Positions 8,826-18,618 are shown, counted from the first letter of the stretch. The stretch is 64,000 nucleotides of DNA from an uncultured Eubacteriales bacterium (GCA_900548625.1 URLO01000003.1:18849-82848); one strand, 5' to 3'. Made by a program: numbers and translations. The notes: generated by a model from the sequence alone, not told the origin.

Positions 8826-9697
8826 ACATTCGTTTCACTAATTTTCTGTGCCCGAACGGCACGGATCACGCCGCCGCTGTCCTTCGCAAAGCGCAGATTG
8901 CGGTATCCGGCATCCGTCAGGATCATACCGACCTGCACGTGCTGCCGGAAGCCGAACTCAAAGCACAGCCACCCGCCGGGGCGGATGCTGGGCGTGAAAT
9001 TCTCCACGATGGCGCGGTAAAAATCGAGCCCGTCCTCTCCGCCGTCCAGTGCCAGATGCGGCTCGTGGTCGCGCACCGAGGGTTCAAGCTCCGTCATCTC
9101 CTGCGCCGTCACATACGGCGGATTGGAGACGATCAGATCGAACTGCCCCCAGAATTTCGGTGCGGGCTCGCGTGCATCTGCCTGAAATGCGTTGACGCGT
9201 CCTGCCATTTTAAGCGCCGTCAGGTTGAGCTTCGCGATCCTGAGTGCCTCCGGCGAGACATCCGCCAGCGTCACACGCGCCGACTCGACCTGATGCGCGA
9301 TGGCAAGACCGATGCAGCCGGAGCCGGTACACAGATCCAGCACCCGCTGCGGCGGCTCGATCGTCCGAAGTGTCTCGATGGCAAGCTCTGTGACGGCCAT
9401 CGTGTCATCGCGCGGGATGAGCACATCCGGCGTGATTGTCAGCTCCAGTCCGTAGAAGCTCCACTTGCCGAGTATGTAGGCAAGCGGCTCGCCGCGCAGG
9501 GTGCGCTCAATATACATCTGCATGGTGCTCGCCGTCGCTTCTGAGGCATACAGCTCCCGGTCTGCCATCACAGCCGCCGCAGACTTGCCGGAGGCATAGG
9601 AAAGCAGCTCCCGCGCGATGAAGGAGGCGTTTTCTCCCTCCGTCGCACGCAGGGCGCGCCGCGCCTCCAGATACAGCTCGCCATATTTTTTCACCAT
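8822..9697 (-). CDS. prmC: peptide chain release factor N5-glutamine methyltransferase
   Basis: Methylates the GGQ glutamine of release factors RF1 and RF2. 291 residues: an N-terminal helical domain, then a SAM-binding domain with VLDLCTGSGCIGLAIA and the catalytic SNPPYVTAQEM motif. Its start overlaps the end of the DUF1385 gene by 7 bp. In many Firmicutes prmC sits between the DUF1385 gene and prfA; here prfA is absent and recA follows. Confidence 0.95.
   Translation of the reverse strand: MVKKYGELYLEARRALRATEGENASFIARELLSYASGKSAAAVMADRELYASEATASTMQMYIERTLRGEPLAYILGKWSFYGLELTITPDVLIPRDDTMAVTELAIETLRTIEPPQRVLDLCTGSGCIGLAIAHQVESARVTLADVSPEALRIAKLNLTALKMAGRVNAFQADAREPAPKFWGQFDLIVSNPPYVTAQEMTELEPSVRDHEPHLALDGGEDGLDFYRAIVENFTPSIRPGGWLCFEFGFRQHVQVGMILTDAGYRNLRFAKDSGGVIRAVRAQKISETNV
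8824..8835 (-). promoter_or_regulatory. LexA (DinR) box-like operator of recA
   Basis: AAACGAATGTTT on the minus strand matches 11 of 12 positions of the Gram-positive SOS box GAACRNRYGTTY (only the first G differs). It overlaps the recA -35 region by two bases and lies inside the last codons of prmC. The position relative to the promoter is what makes it convincing. Confidence 0.7.
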
Positions 9698-10641
9698 TGG
9701 TCGCTGCCCTTTTCCTCAGGAATGACCAGCTCCAGCGCCGCAATGGCGACCTCGATCATCGAGTCGTCCGGCTCGTTGGTCGTGAAATGCTGGAACCACA
9801 TGCCCGGCGCGGAGAGAGCGCGCGTCAGCCAGTTGTCGTGACGGCCGACAAGACGGTTGAACTCATAGCTGATCGCCACGATAAACGGCAGCATGATAAG
9901 CCGTGAAAGTATCCTCAGGAAGGTATTGCTGATGGGCCAGAGTGCGCTGAACAGCGACGAGACGAGAATCGATACGATCACGACCACGAACAGGAAGCTC
10001 GTGCCGCAGCGCGGATGCAGGCGTGTCTGCGGACGGACGTTCTCGACCGTCAGCGGAAGCTGCGCCTCATAGCAGCGAATGGTCTTGTGCTCCGCGCCGT
10101 GATAGGAAAACACGCGCCGCATGTCCTTCATCCGCGAGATCAGGATCATGTAGCCAAGGAAGATGGCGATGCGGAACAGTCCCTCGATCAGCGTTCTCAG
10201 CACCGCGCGCTCCTTGAGTCCGGGGATCAGCCCCGCGAGCAGCGTCGGCAGCAGGAAGAAAAGCGCCACGGAGAACAGCACGCCAAGAAACACGGAGAAC
10301 GTCACAACGACCTGCTGGAGCTTCTCCGAGCCGAGCTTGGTTTCAAGCCACTGGTCAAATTTGGACGGCTCGCCCTCCTCCTCGGGGAAAAAGTCCGCCG
10401 AGTACATGAGCGCTTTCACGCCGTTTACCATCGACGAGCCGAAGTTGACCACGCCGCGGATGAGCGGCCACGTCAGAATGCCGGTCCGCTTTTTGATCGG
10501 CTCCACCTTTGAGACAAGACCCTCCGGACCGCGCACGACGACGGCGCGCTTGTCCGGGCCCTGCATCAAGATACCCTCGATCAGCGCCTGACCGCCGATC
10601 AGCGTTTTGAATTTTTCCTGCGACTGGTTTTGTATTGTCAT
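9691..10641 (-). CDS. DUF1385 family membrane protein (YqhQ-like)
   Basis: 316 residues. The family signature GGQALIEGILMQGPD is at residues 16-30 and the conserved YHGAEHKTIRCYE histidine cluster suggests a metal site. Several hydrophobic segments (about 117-140, 155-170, 220-262) indicate an integral membrane protein. The family is widely linked to prmC and prfA but its biochemical role is not established. It starts 10 bp after the histidine kinase gene and is probably co-transcribed with it and with prmC. Confidence 0.9.
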   Translation of the reverse strand: MTIQNQSQEKFKTLIGGQALIEGILMQGPDKRAVVVRGPEGLVSKVEPIKKRTGILTWPLIRGVVNFGSSMVNGVKALMYSADFFPEEEGEPSKFDQWLETKLGSEKLQQVVVTFSVFLGVLFSVALFFLLPTLLAGLIPGLKERAVLRTLIEGLFRIAIFLGYMILISRMKDMRRVFSYHGAEHKTIRCYEAQLPLTVENVRPQTRLHPRCGTSFLFVVVIVSILVSSLFSALWPISNTFLRILSRLIMLPFIVAISYEFNRLVGRHDNWLTRALSAPGMWFQHFTTNEPDDSMIEVAIAALELVIPEEKGSDQW

Positions 10642-10650
10642 CTATGTCCT

Positions 10651-12072
10651 CTATTCTTCCCCGGAGGGGACTGAAATTGTAACGAGTGTGCCGCCGCCCT
10701 CGGCGTTTTCCAGCGTCAGAACACCGCCGTGCATCGAGACGATCTCCTCGCACACGGCAAGGCCGATGCCGCTGCCGCGCGCCTTGGAGCTGCCCTTGTA
10801 GAACTTCATCTTGACATGCGGAAGCTCCTCCTCCGGGATGCCGGGGCCGTAATCGCGGATGCGCACCACCACATTCGGCGCTTCAAAGCGGATGGAGGCG
10901 TCGATGCGCTTGCCGTCGCCGCCATGCTTGGCAGCGTTGTCGAGAATGTTCAAAAACACCTGCCGCATACGCGAAACATCGCACGGGATCTCCGGGATGT
11001 CCTCCTCACACGGCGTGTAGTCGAGCGTGATGCCCTCCTGCTTGAGTCTGCTTCCGTACATGAAAACGATGTCCTCAAATTCCGCCAGAAGATCCGCTTT
11101 TTCGACATTGAGTGTAAAGCGCCCGTTCTGCATCCTCGTGAACTCCAGCAGCTCCTCGACCATGCCGGTCAGGCGCTTGGACTCGCGCTGGATGATGAGC
11201 AGGCCGCGCCGCGTCTCCGGCGCAAGCTTGCCCGCGCTGAGAATGGTCTCTGCCCAGCCTGAGATGGCGGTCAGCGGCGTGCGAAGCTCGTGCGAAACGG
11301 AGGAGATGAACTCCGACTGTGTTTTTTCCGCCTGCCCGATCTTCATCGACATGTCGTTGATGGTGTCCGCCAGCTCGCCGATCTCGTCGTCATACTGCTT
11401 CGGGATGCGCACGCCGTAGGAGCCAGCGGCAATGCGCTTGGCGGTGGCGGTGATCTGCGAGACGGGCTCAAGAATGGAGCGTATGAAAAAGCTGCTCATA
11501 AACAGCATGAACGCAATGAGCAGAAGCCCCACCGCGATCGTCACGACCGCGATCAGGAACACCTGCCGGTCAACGATGCGCAGCGTGGTGACGTAGCGCA
11601 GCACGCCGATGACCTCGCCGTTCGTGTAGATCATCGGGCAGGAGACCGCCATGATGCGCTCCCCGGTCGAGGGATTACGCCCCCGAAAAACGCTCGTTTT
11701 CTGCGTCGTCAGCGCGCCGGAGACATCTGCTGTCTGCGGCGGCTTGCCGGCCCACTGGCCGTAAGACGAGGCGACGATCTTGCCGTCGGTATTGATAAAC
11801 TGCAATTCCAGATAGTCCTTGTCCTCAAAGGTGCGGGCAAACTGGATGCAGGACTGGTAGTATTCATTGTAGCTCTGGCTGATATAATTTCCGAAAAAAT
11901 CGGTAGTCGTCCGCGCCTTGCTTTCCAGGCCGGATTCCATGTTGGAGTAGTAGTACGACGCCTGCAAAAACGTGATCGCAAAAATACACACCGCGACCAG
12001 CGCGATCATGATGCTGACGTTGTTCAGCAGCCACCGCTTCTCAAGCCCTGTGATCTTTTTGAATTTCAGCAA
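10651..12072 (-). CDS. sensor histidine kinase
   Basis: 473 residues. A first membrane segment (about 18-40), an extracytoplasmic sensor region (41-165) and a second segment (about 171-196) are followed by HAMP, the HisKA box SHELRTPL with H261 as phosphoacceptor, and an HATPase domain (NILDNAAKHG, DYGPGIPEEEL, GSGIGLAVCEEIV). It is the partner of the response regulator directly upstream. The start codon is TTG. The sensor domain lacks a recognisable ligand signature. The downstream DUF1385 gene begins 10 bp later. Confidence 0.93.
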   Translation of the reverse strand: MLKFKKITGLEKRWLLNNVSIMIALVAVCIFAITFLQASYYYSNMESGLESKARTTTDFFGNYISQSYNEYYQSCIQFARTFEDKDYLELQFINTDGKIVASSYGQWAGKPPQTADVSGALTTQKTSVFRGRNPSTGERIMAVSCPMIYTNGEVIGVLRYVTTLRIVDRQVFLIAVVTIAVGLLLIAFMLFMSSFFIRSILEPVSQITATAKRIAAGSYGVRIPKQYDDEIGELADTINDMSMKIGQAEKTQSEFISSVSHELRTPLTAISGWAETILSAGKLAPETRRGLLIIQRESKRLTGMVEELLEFTRMQNGRFTLNVEKADLLAEFEDIVFMYGSRLKQEGITLDYTPCEEDIPEIPCDVSRMRQVFLNILDNAAKHGGDGKRIDASIRFEAPNVVVRIRDYGPGIPEEELPHVKMKFYKGSSKARGSGIGLAVCEEIVSMHGGVLTLENAEGGGTLVTISVPSGEE

Positions 12073-12103
12073 CGGGCCCTCACCTCATTTTCTCTGCCGT
12101 CCC

Positions 12104-12790
12104 TCACGCGCCCCATTTGTAGCCGAAGCCCCAGACAGTCGTGATGTACGTGGGGTTGGCGGTGTTGTCCTCGATCTTGATGCGAAGGCGGCGGATGTTG
12201 ACGTCAACGATCTTGAGCTCGCCGTCATAATCGCGTCCCCAGACCGAGGTCAGAATGTCCTCGCGCGAGAGCGCGCGGCCGGGATTCTGCATAAACAGCT
12301 TCATGATCGCATATTCCACCTGCGTCAGCTTGATGCGCTTGCCCTCTTTTTCAAGCGTCCGGTTGCGTGTGTTGAGCGCGAACGGCCCAAGGTGCAGCTC
12401 GACGCTGTCGGCGGCGCTGTCGCCGTCGATGCGGCGGTAGAGCGCGTCGATGCGCGCCGTCAGCTCCGCAGGGCTGAACGGCTTTGTCATATAGTCGTCC
12501 GCACCGGTCATAAGACCCGTGATCTTGTCCATTTCCTGACTGCGTGCCGTCAGCATGATGATGCCGATCTTCTTGTCCGTCGTGCGGATGCTGCGGCAGA
12601 CCTCAAAGCCGTCGATGCCCGGCAGCATGATGTCCAGAATGGCAACGCCGACATCGGGGTTGCCCTTAAGCAGCTCCAACGCCTCCTCGCCGGTACCGGC
12701 CTCCACGACCTCATAGCCCGCGCGCTTGAGGTTGATCACCACAAAGCTGCGGATGCTCACCTCGTCCTCGAGTATCATTACTTTTTTCAT
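12104..12790 (-). CDS. OmpR-family response regulator
   Basis: 228 residues: a receiver domain with D53 as phosphoacceptor (AILDIMLPG), the conserved T/K switch positions (MLTAR, YMTKPFSPAEL), and a winged-helix DNA-binding domain (EKEGKRIKLTQVEYAIMKL, SREDILTSVWG, VDVNIRRLRIKIE). It lies between an FG-GAP-like lipoprotein gene (13 bp upstream) and the kinase gene (about 30 bp downstream), so the three are one unit. Confidence 0.95.
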   Translation of the reverse strand: MKKVMILEDEVSIRSFVVINLKRAGYEVVEAGTGEEALELLKGNPDVGVAILDIMLPGIDGFEVCRSIRTTDKKIGIIMLTARSQEMDKITGLMTGADDYMTKPFSPAELTARIDALYRRIDGDSAADSVELHLGPFALNTRNRTLEKEGKRIKLTQVEYAIMKLFMQNPGRALSREDILTSVWGRDYDGELKIVDVNIRRLRIKIEDNTANPTYITTVWGFGYKWGA

Positions 12791-12802
12791 AACGGGTTCC
12801 CC

Positions 12803-14131
12803 TCACCTTTCGCCCGAATTCCAGTCTATGTGAATAAAATTGAACATTTTCTTGAGTGCTTCCTGCGTCAGCTCCGCCGCAAGCGGCGCGCTTCCCGGCT
12901 GTGCCGCATAGGTCACGCCGCCCTTTTCCGCGACGATGAAGCGCCCGTCAGACGACGCAAGCCGGTTGCGCTCGTCGCCCGTAAAGGCGTAGATCGTGAC
13001 GACCGGCTCGCCGCCGGCGGAGAAAATGAAGCCTCTGACGCCGTTTGTCTGCTCACCGCGTGTGACGTTCAGCGTGCTCCCCCACGAATCCGGCAGACGC
13101 AGGAACCAGCCGCCGGAGAAATTGTGATAGGTGGTCATTTTGATCGTCAGGCTGCCCCCGAGCGTGAGATTGTACCAGAAGATCATCGCACCCGAATCGG
13201 TGCTTTCATCGTCTGTCACGAGCCATGCCACCTGCGGGATCTCCAGCAGGCCGTCTCCGTCGGGATCCGCCGGATACACGGCGCTGTCCTGCGCCGCCTG
13301 CACGTTGAGTCCCGAGACGTCGCTTGAAATATTCTCAAGCGCTCCGCCCCGGATGGCGAACACATCGGTCACAATGCCCTCGCCGCCGTGATAGTCGCTC
13401 GTCACGACGACCGCCGGCACGTCATAGGCGATTTGGCCCGTGACCATGCGTCGGACGGACTGCGCACCCGCCGAGAGCGCGGCCTCATTTTCAAGACTCA
13501 GCGCACTGCCGTTCCAGCGGTAAAGTCCCGCCGTCCCGGTTTTCGCCTCCGGATCAAAGCGGAGCAGGAAGATCTCCCGATTGCCGTCCAGGTCAAGATC
13601 CGTCAGCGCATATTCCGAGTAGTTCGTGCTCATCAGCTCGACGAGCTGGCCCTCCCGCAGCGTATAGACGCTCATTGCGCGGAGCACCTGATTTCCGACC
13701 TGACGGCCAAGCACGATCTCAACGCCGGGCTCACCGTCGAGCTGAACATATTCCGCACGCTCGAACGCCGCGCCGCTGCCGTCGATGAAGCCGAGGCTGC
13801 GGTAAGCACCGTCCGTGAGATCGAACACGCACGCGCGCAGCGGCTTGTCACCCGGAACGCGCAGGAAAACGATGGCCTCGTCCTCCCCGTCCGCATCCAG
13901 ATCGGCGAGCTGCACCGACTGCTGATTTTTGCCGGAGACCGGCGCGGCATACTGCACGCCCTCCGTCATCACGCTGTCGATCGCCTTTTGCAGCTCGTTA
14001 TCCTCGTCGGAGTGGCGCGGAAGCGCGTACAGCTCCTCGACGTTGCTCACCGCGCACCCGCAAAGCGCGCACAAAAGTGCCGCCGCTGCCGCGATCAGCA
14101 GAATTTTCTGAGATTTTTTCAGCTTCGGCAC
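12803..14131 (-). CDS. lipoprotein with FG-GAP/VCBS-like repeats, linked to the two-component system
   Basis: 442 residues with a GTG start. The signal peptide ends in the lipobox LCGC (23-26). At least three calcium-loop-like segments of the D-x-D-x-D-G type occur (LADLDADGEDEAIVFLR, LTDLDLDGNREIFLL, DPDGDGLLEIPQ), the pattern of FG-GAP or VCBS beta-propeller blades. It is presumably anchored outside the membrane. Position as first gene before a response regulator and kinase suggests it works in the signal's sensing or response; no binding partner can be read from the sequence. Confidence 0.8.
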   Translation of the reverse strand: MPKLKKSQKILLIAAAAALLCALCGCAVSNVEELYALPRHSDEDNELQKAIDSVMTEGVQYAAPVSGKNQQSVQLADLDADGEDEAIVFLRVPGDKPLRACVFDLTDGAYRSLGFIDGSGAAFERAEYVQLDGEPGVEIVLGRQVGNQVLRAMSVYTLREGQLVELMSTNYSEYALTDLDLDGNREIFLLRFDPEAKTGTAGLYRWNGSALSLENEAALSAGAQSVRRMVTGQIAYDVPAVVVTSDYHGGEGIVTDVFAIRGGALENISSDVSGLNVQAAQDSAVYPADPDGDGLLEIPQVAWLVTDDESTDSGAMIFWYNLTLGGSLTIKMTTYHNFSGGWFLRLPDSWGSTLNVTRGEQTNGVRGFIFSAGGEPVVTIYAFTGDERNRLASSDGRFIVAEKGGVTYAAQPGSAPLAAELTQEALKKMFNFIHIDWNSGER

Positions 14132-14154
14132 ACCCTTTCCCGTTTGCTCCAGAC

Positions 14155-14184
14155 ATTATATCACAATTTGTAATGGAAGTGTAG
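14155..14184 (-). promoter_or_regulatory. promoter of the lipoprotein-two-component operon
   Basis: Perfect -10 TATAAT (14155-14160) with a weak -35 CTACAC (14179-14184) at 18 bp spacing, 24 bp upstream of the GTG start. Confidence 0.55.
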
Positions 14185-14218
14185 CGCTTTTGTAAAGTTC
14201 CGCCGAAAAAAGCAATCT

Positions 14219-17200
14219 TTATTTCAGCACCACATTCGCCTCACCGAGCAGCTCACGCAGCTCGCGCAGCATCAGCTCGTCCGGCATACACGTCCCGCCG
14301 AGGCGCTTTCCGGTGTCGGCGTAGTAGATGACCGTCCGCGTCCGTCCGGGGAACATCCGCAGGATCGGGAGCACCTTGTGTGCGCCCGGCTGCGAGGCGG
14401 AATCGACTTTCAGATACAGCGTCCTGTTTGCCGCGTTTTCCACGCGCGCCGCCGCCGCGACCTCCTCATCGGTGTAGTCCTGAAGCGGCTGAACGCGGTT
14501 TACGACCATCTGCGGGTCCTTGTCCTCACGGATCGAGATACGCCCCGTGACGATCACAGCCGAGTTTTCATGCAGGTACGTGCCGTACTGCCCGAGCGCA
14601 TTGGAAAATGTCAGAAGCTCCATCGTGCCGGTGTCGTCCTCAAGCGTAACATAGGCCATCATCGACTGATTTTTGGTCGTTTTCATCTTTACACTCTGCA
14701 CGATGCCTGCGACCGTGACGATCTGATCGTCGCGGTACTCGTCGGTGTGCTCGGAGAAGCTCTCAAGGATCGCGCCGAGCGGCGCGGTGTTCGCGTTTTT
14801 CAGCAGCGCACGGTAATCGTCCATCGGGTGGCCGGTGAGATACAGGCCGGTCGTCTCCTTCTCCATCGCCATCCGGTCGCGCCGGCTCAGCTCCGGCACG
14901 TCCGGCACGCGCACGGCGGGAATGCTCGTCTCGTCCTGCGCCGCCAGACTCTCAAACAGGCCCATCTGCCCGTCCACATTCCTTCTGCGGCTGTTTGCCA
15001 CCGAGTCAAGCACCGTATCGTAGATTTGCAGCATCTGCGACCGGCGCAGGCCAAAGCAGTCGCACGCGCCGCACTTGATGAGATTTTCAAGCGCACGCTT
15101 GTTGAGATCGGTGCCGTACATTCTCCGGCAGAAGTCCTCAAGACCGGTGAACGGCCCGTTTTCCGTCCGCTCCTGCACGACCTTCTGGATAAAGCCTCGC
15201 CCGATGTTTTTGACGGCGGCAAGCCCGAAGCGGATGCCGTCCGCACCGACGGAGAAATGGTCGCTGGAGGCGTTGAGATCCGGCGGCAGGACGGAAATGC
15301 CCATCACCTTGCACTCGGCAATATACTCAGAGATCTTCACCGAGCTGTCGAGCACCGAAGTCATCAGCGCCGCCATATACTCCCGCGGATAATAGCACTT
15401 GAACCACGCCGTCTGATACGCAATGACGGCGTAGCCGACGGAATGCGCCTTATTGAAGGCGTAGTTTGCAAAGTCGTACATCTCGTCGTAGATGCTCTGC
15501 GCCACATCGACCGGGATGCCGTTTGCCTCGCAGCCGCAGATGCCGCGCGAGGCGTCTCCGTGGATGAACGCGCCGCGTTCTTTTTCGATGTCCTTGACTT
15601 TTTTCTTCGACATCGCACGGCGCACCATGTCCGCCTGCCCGAGAGAGTAGCCGCCGAGCTTGCGGAAGATTTCGATGACCTGCTCCTGATAGAGGATGCA
15701 GCCATAGGTGACGGACAGGATCGGCCGGAGCATCGGGTGCTTGTATTTGACGAGCGAGGGATCGTTTTTGCAGGCAATGAGACGCGGAATGGATTCCATC
15801 GGGCCGGGGCGGTAGGCCGCGACGATGATGGAGAGATCTTCGATCGACTGCGGCTTGAGTCCGACGCAGACGCCCGTCATGCCGGACGATTCCATCTGGA
15901 ACACGCCCGCCGTTCTGCCCTGCGTCAGCATCTCCATGACCTTCGGATCGTTGTCCTTGACGCGCGCCATCGTGAAATCCGGCTCGCTCAGGCGAATGGT
16001 CTGGATGGCATCGTCAATGACCGTGATGTTCCGAAGGCCGAGGAAGTCCATCTTGAGAAGTCCCAGCTCCTCAAGCGTTGTCATGGTATACTGCGTGACG
16101 ATGGTATCGTCGTTTGTCGCCAGCGGCACATAGTCCGAAACCGGAAGGCGCGTGATGACAACGCCCGCGGCGTGCGTCGAGGTGTTGCGCGGCATTCCCT
16201 CCAGCGCACGCGCCGTGTCGATGAGCTTTTTCACGCGCGCATCGGAATCATACATTTCCTTGAGCTGCGGCGAGACCTTGAGCGCCTCGCTCAGCGTCAT
16301 GTGGAGCGTGGAGGGAACGAGCTTTGCCACCACGTCCGTCTCGGCGTAGGTGAAGCTCAGCGCCCTGCCGACGTCGCGGATGGCGCCTCTTGCCGCCATC
16401 GTGCCGAAGGTCGCGATCTGCGCCACATGGTCGTCGCCGTATTTCCGGCGCACATATTCCACGACCTCCCCGCGGCGCGTGTCACCGAAGTCCATGTCGA
16501 TATCTGGCATCGTCACACGCTCCGGGTTGAGGAAGCGCTCGAAGAACAGGCCGTATTTCATCGGGTCGATCTCGGTGATGCGCAGGGCGTATGTGACCAT
16601 CGAGCCGGCGGCGCTGCCGCGTCCGGGGCCGACCGGGATGCCGGCGCTCTTTGCGAAATTCACAAAGTCCCACACGATGAGGAAATAGTCCGTAAAGCCC
16701 ATCTTGTCGATCATGTCGATCTCGTACTCAAGCTGTTTGCGGTATTCCGGGTGCTCATCGCCGTAGCGCTCGGCAAAGCCCTTGTCGCAGAGCTCCCGGA
16801 GATATGTCAGCGAGTCGTAGCCCGCCGGGAGCTTGAATTCCGGCAGGTGGTATTTTCCGAACGTGAACTCCACGTTGCAGCGCTCCGCGATCCTGCACGT
16901 ATTTTCATACGCCTGCTCCACATTCGGGAAAAGCGCACGCATCTCGTCCTCGGATTTGAGGTAAAACTCCTTGCTTCCAAAGCGCATCCTGTCGGGATCG
17001 TCCACGGTCTTTCCCATCTGGATGCACATCAGGACGTCCTGTACGTCCGCATCCTCGGGACGCAGGTAGTGCGCGTCGTTCGTCACGACGAGCGGAAGCC
17101 CCGTTTCGCGCGCCAGCCGCAAAAGGCCCTGATTGACCTTCGCTTCCTCCGGAAGCTGCTGATCCTGAAGCTCCAGATAGAAATTTCCCGGCCCGAAGAT

Positions 17201-17689
17201 CCCGCTGTATTCCAGCGCCGCCTGCTTTGCCGCCGCATAGTCGTCCTGATGGAGATTCTGCGCAACGCGGCCCGCGAGGCAGGCCGACAGGCAGATCAGT
17301 CCCTCGTGATGCTCGCGAAGCAGCTCCATATCCACGCGCGGACGATTATAAAAGCCGTCGATGAAGCCGCGCGAGACAAGGTATGTCAGGTTCTGATAGC
17401 CGGTCATGTTCTCACACAGCAGGATCAGGTGATACGCCTCGCGGTCGAGCGCGTAGACCTTGTCAAAGCGCGTGCGCGGCGCGACATAGACCTCGCAGCC
17501 GATGATCGGCTTGACGTCCGCTGCCTTTGCCGCCCGGTAGAAGTCGATCACGCCGTACATCACGCCGTGGTCCGTGATGGCGACAGCGTCCTGCCCGAGC
17601 TCTTTGACGCGCGCCATGATATCCTTGATGCGGCACGCCCCGTCGAGCAGGCTGTATTCCGTATGGACATGCAGATGGACAAAACCCAT
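14219..17689 (-). CDS. dnaE: DNA polymerase III alpha subunit, DnaE type
   Basis: Replicative C-family polymerase. 1156 residues: an N-terminal PHP domain (HLHVHTEYSLLDG, residues 5-17), a polymerase core with GPGRGSAAGS (354-363) and the catalytic aspartates in PDIDMDFGD (395-403), a helix-hairpin-helix region, and a C-terminal OB fold (VTVAGIVQSVKMKTTKNQ). No 3'-5' exonuclease domain is inserted, so it is DnaE rather than PolC. It follows whiA by 12 bp and ends the murB-rapZ-yvcK-whiA run. Confidence 0.97.
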   Translation of the reverse strand: MGFVHLHVHTEYSLLDGACRIKDIMARVKELGQDAVAITDHGVMYGVIDFYRAAKAADVKPIIGCEVYVAPRTRFDKVYALDREAYHLILLCENMTGYQNLTYLVSRGFIDGFYNRPRVDMELLREHHEGLICLSACLAGRVAQNLHQDDYAAAKQAALEYSGIFGPGNFYLELQDQQLPEEAKVNQGLLRLARETGLPLVVTNDAHYLRPEDADVQDVLMCIQMGKTVDDPDRMRFGSKEFYLKSEDEMRALFPNVEQAYENTCRIAERCNVEFTFGKYHLPEFKLPAGYDSLTYLRELCDKGFAERYGDEHPEYRKQLEYEIDMIDKMGFTDYFLIVWDFVNFAKSAGIPVGPGRGSAAGSMVTYALRITEIDPMKYGLFFERFLNPERVTMPDIDMDFGDTRRGEVVEYVRRKYGDDHVAQIATFGTMAARGAIRDVGRALSFTYAETDVVAKLVPSTLHMTLSEALKVSPQLKEMYDSDARVKKLIDTARALEGMPRNTSTHAAGVVITRLPVSDYVPLATNDDTIVTQYTMTTLEELGLLKMDFLGLRNITVIDDAIQTIRLSEPDFTMARVKDNDPKVMEMLTQGRTAGVFQMESSGMTGVCVGLKPQSIEDLSIIVAAYRPGPMESIPRLIACKNDPSLVKYKHPMLRPILSVTYGCILYQEQVIEIFRKLGGYSLGQADMVRRAMSKKKVKDIEKERGAFIHGDASRGICGCEANGIPVDVAQSIYDEMYDFANYAFNKAHSVGYAVIAYQTAWFKCYYPREYMAALMTSVLDSSVKISEYIAECKVMGISVLPPDLNASSDHFSVGADGIRFGLAAVKNIGRGFIQKVVQERTENGPFTGLEDFCRRMYGTDLNKRALENLIKCGACDCFGLRRSQMLQIYDTVLDSVANSRRRNVDGQMGLFESLAAQDETSIPAVRVPDVPELSRRDRMAMEKETTGLYLTGHPMDDYRALLKNANTAPLGAILESFSEHTDEYRDDQIVTVAGIVQSVKMKTTKNQSMMAYVTLEDDTGTMELLTFSNALGQYGTYLHENSAVIVTGRISIREDKDPQMVVNRVQPLQDYTDEEVAAAARVENAANRTLYLKVDSASQPGAHKVLPILRMFPGRTRTVIYYADTGKRLGGTCMPDELMLRELRELLGEANVVLK

Positions 17690-17701
17690 GACAGCGCCTC
17701 C

Positions 17702-18601
17702 TTAAAGCTCCTTTGACAGTTCGATCAGCTTCCGCATCCTGTGATTGACGGCGGATTTTGAAACCGGCGGGTCAGGCATCTGCGCAAGCTCGGCCAGTGT
17801 TGCCTCGGGGTTCTCCACGCGCAGACGCGCCGTCTCCTGCAATTTCTGCGGCAGAGTTTTCAGGATGCCGTGCTCCTCCAGCCTGCGGATGGCGGCAAGC
17901 TGCTCAATGGATGCGTCAACGACCTTTGTGAGATTCGCCGTCTCACAGTTGACGCGGCGGTTGACGCCGTTTCGGAGATCCTTCTCGACCTTTGCCTCCA
18001 TCACGCCCATCGCGCAGACGGGCGCGCCGATGGCAGTCAGGAAGTCCTCGATGTAGTTGCTCTGCTTAAAATACAGGACACCGCTGCCGCCGCGCGTCAG
18101 CTCCTTCGGACTGAAGCCTACGTCCAGCAGCAGCGCATACGTCTCCCGGCAGACCTTATAGTGCGAGGTGATGAGCTCCAGATGATAGCGCTTTGCAGGG
18201 TCTGTGACCGAGCCGCCCGCCAGAAACGCCCCGCGCAAAAATGCGAGCCGGTCGCTCTCCTCCTCGAGAATTCCGAAATTGACATGCAGCGTCACGCTCG
18301 AGGAGGGAGAGTCCCCGAACGCTGCGAAAATTTTAGCAATTTTTTCGCCGTCCTCGATCACGAAGATCAGCTTGCCGCCGCCCTGCTCCGACGGCTCCTG
18401 ATCGAAGGCAAAGCCGAACGCCTTCCTGAGCACCCGCGGGAGTCTTGCGGCAAAGTCCGCGCTTTCCGTCACGATGCGGATGGCGGACGGTGTAAAGGTA
18501 TTGCAGAACAGCAGCACGCCGTAGAACTCTGCCACGGCGGCCGCGCGCCGCGTGAGCGGCTGGCGGCAAAGCTCCTGCTTGACATTGGAAGAAAAAGACA
18601 T
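17702..18601 (-). CDS. whiA: WhiA-family DNA-binding protein
   Basis: 299 residues: an N-terminal domain derived from LAGLIDADG homing endonucleases and a C-terminal helix-turn-helix (TLAELAQMPDPPVSKSAVNH, then RMRKLIELSKEL). In Streptomyces it is a sporulation regulator; in Firmicutes it affects cell division and chromosome segregation. It lies immediately after yvcK in the conserved rapZ-yvcK-whiA order. The start follows AGGAGGACAAGC. Confidence 0.95.
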   Translation of the reverse strand: MSFSSNVKQELCRQPLTRRAAAVAEFYGVLLFCNTFTPSAIRIVTESADFAARLPRVLRKAFGFAFDQEPSEQGGGKLIFVIEDGEKIAKIFAAFGDSPSSSVTLHVNFGILEEESDRLAFLRGAFLAGGSVTDPAKRYHLELITSHYKVCRETYALLLDVGFSPKELTRGGSGVLYFKQSNYIEDFLTAIGAPVCAMGVMEAKVEKDLRNGVNRRVNCETANLTKVVDASIEQLAAIRRLEEHGILKTLPQKLQETARLRVENPEATLAELAQMPDPPVSKSAVNHRMRKLIELSKEL

Positions 18602-18618
18602 GCTTGTCCTCCTTCTGA

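Noticed and set aside
14378..17716. Long open frame on the plus strand opposite dnaE
   Set aside because: It mirrors dnaE codon for codon; high-GC third positions create long antisense frames. No ribosome site or family signature is present.
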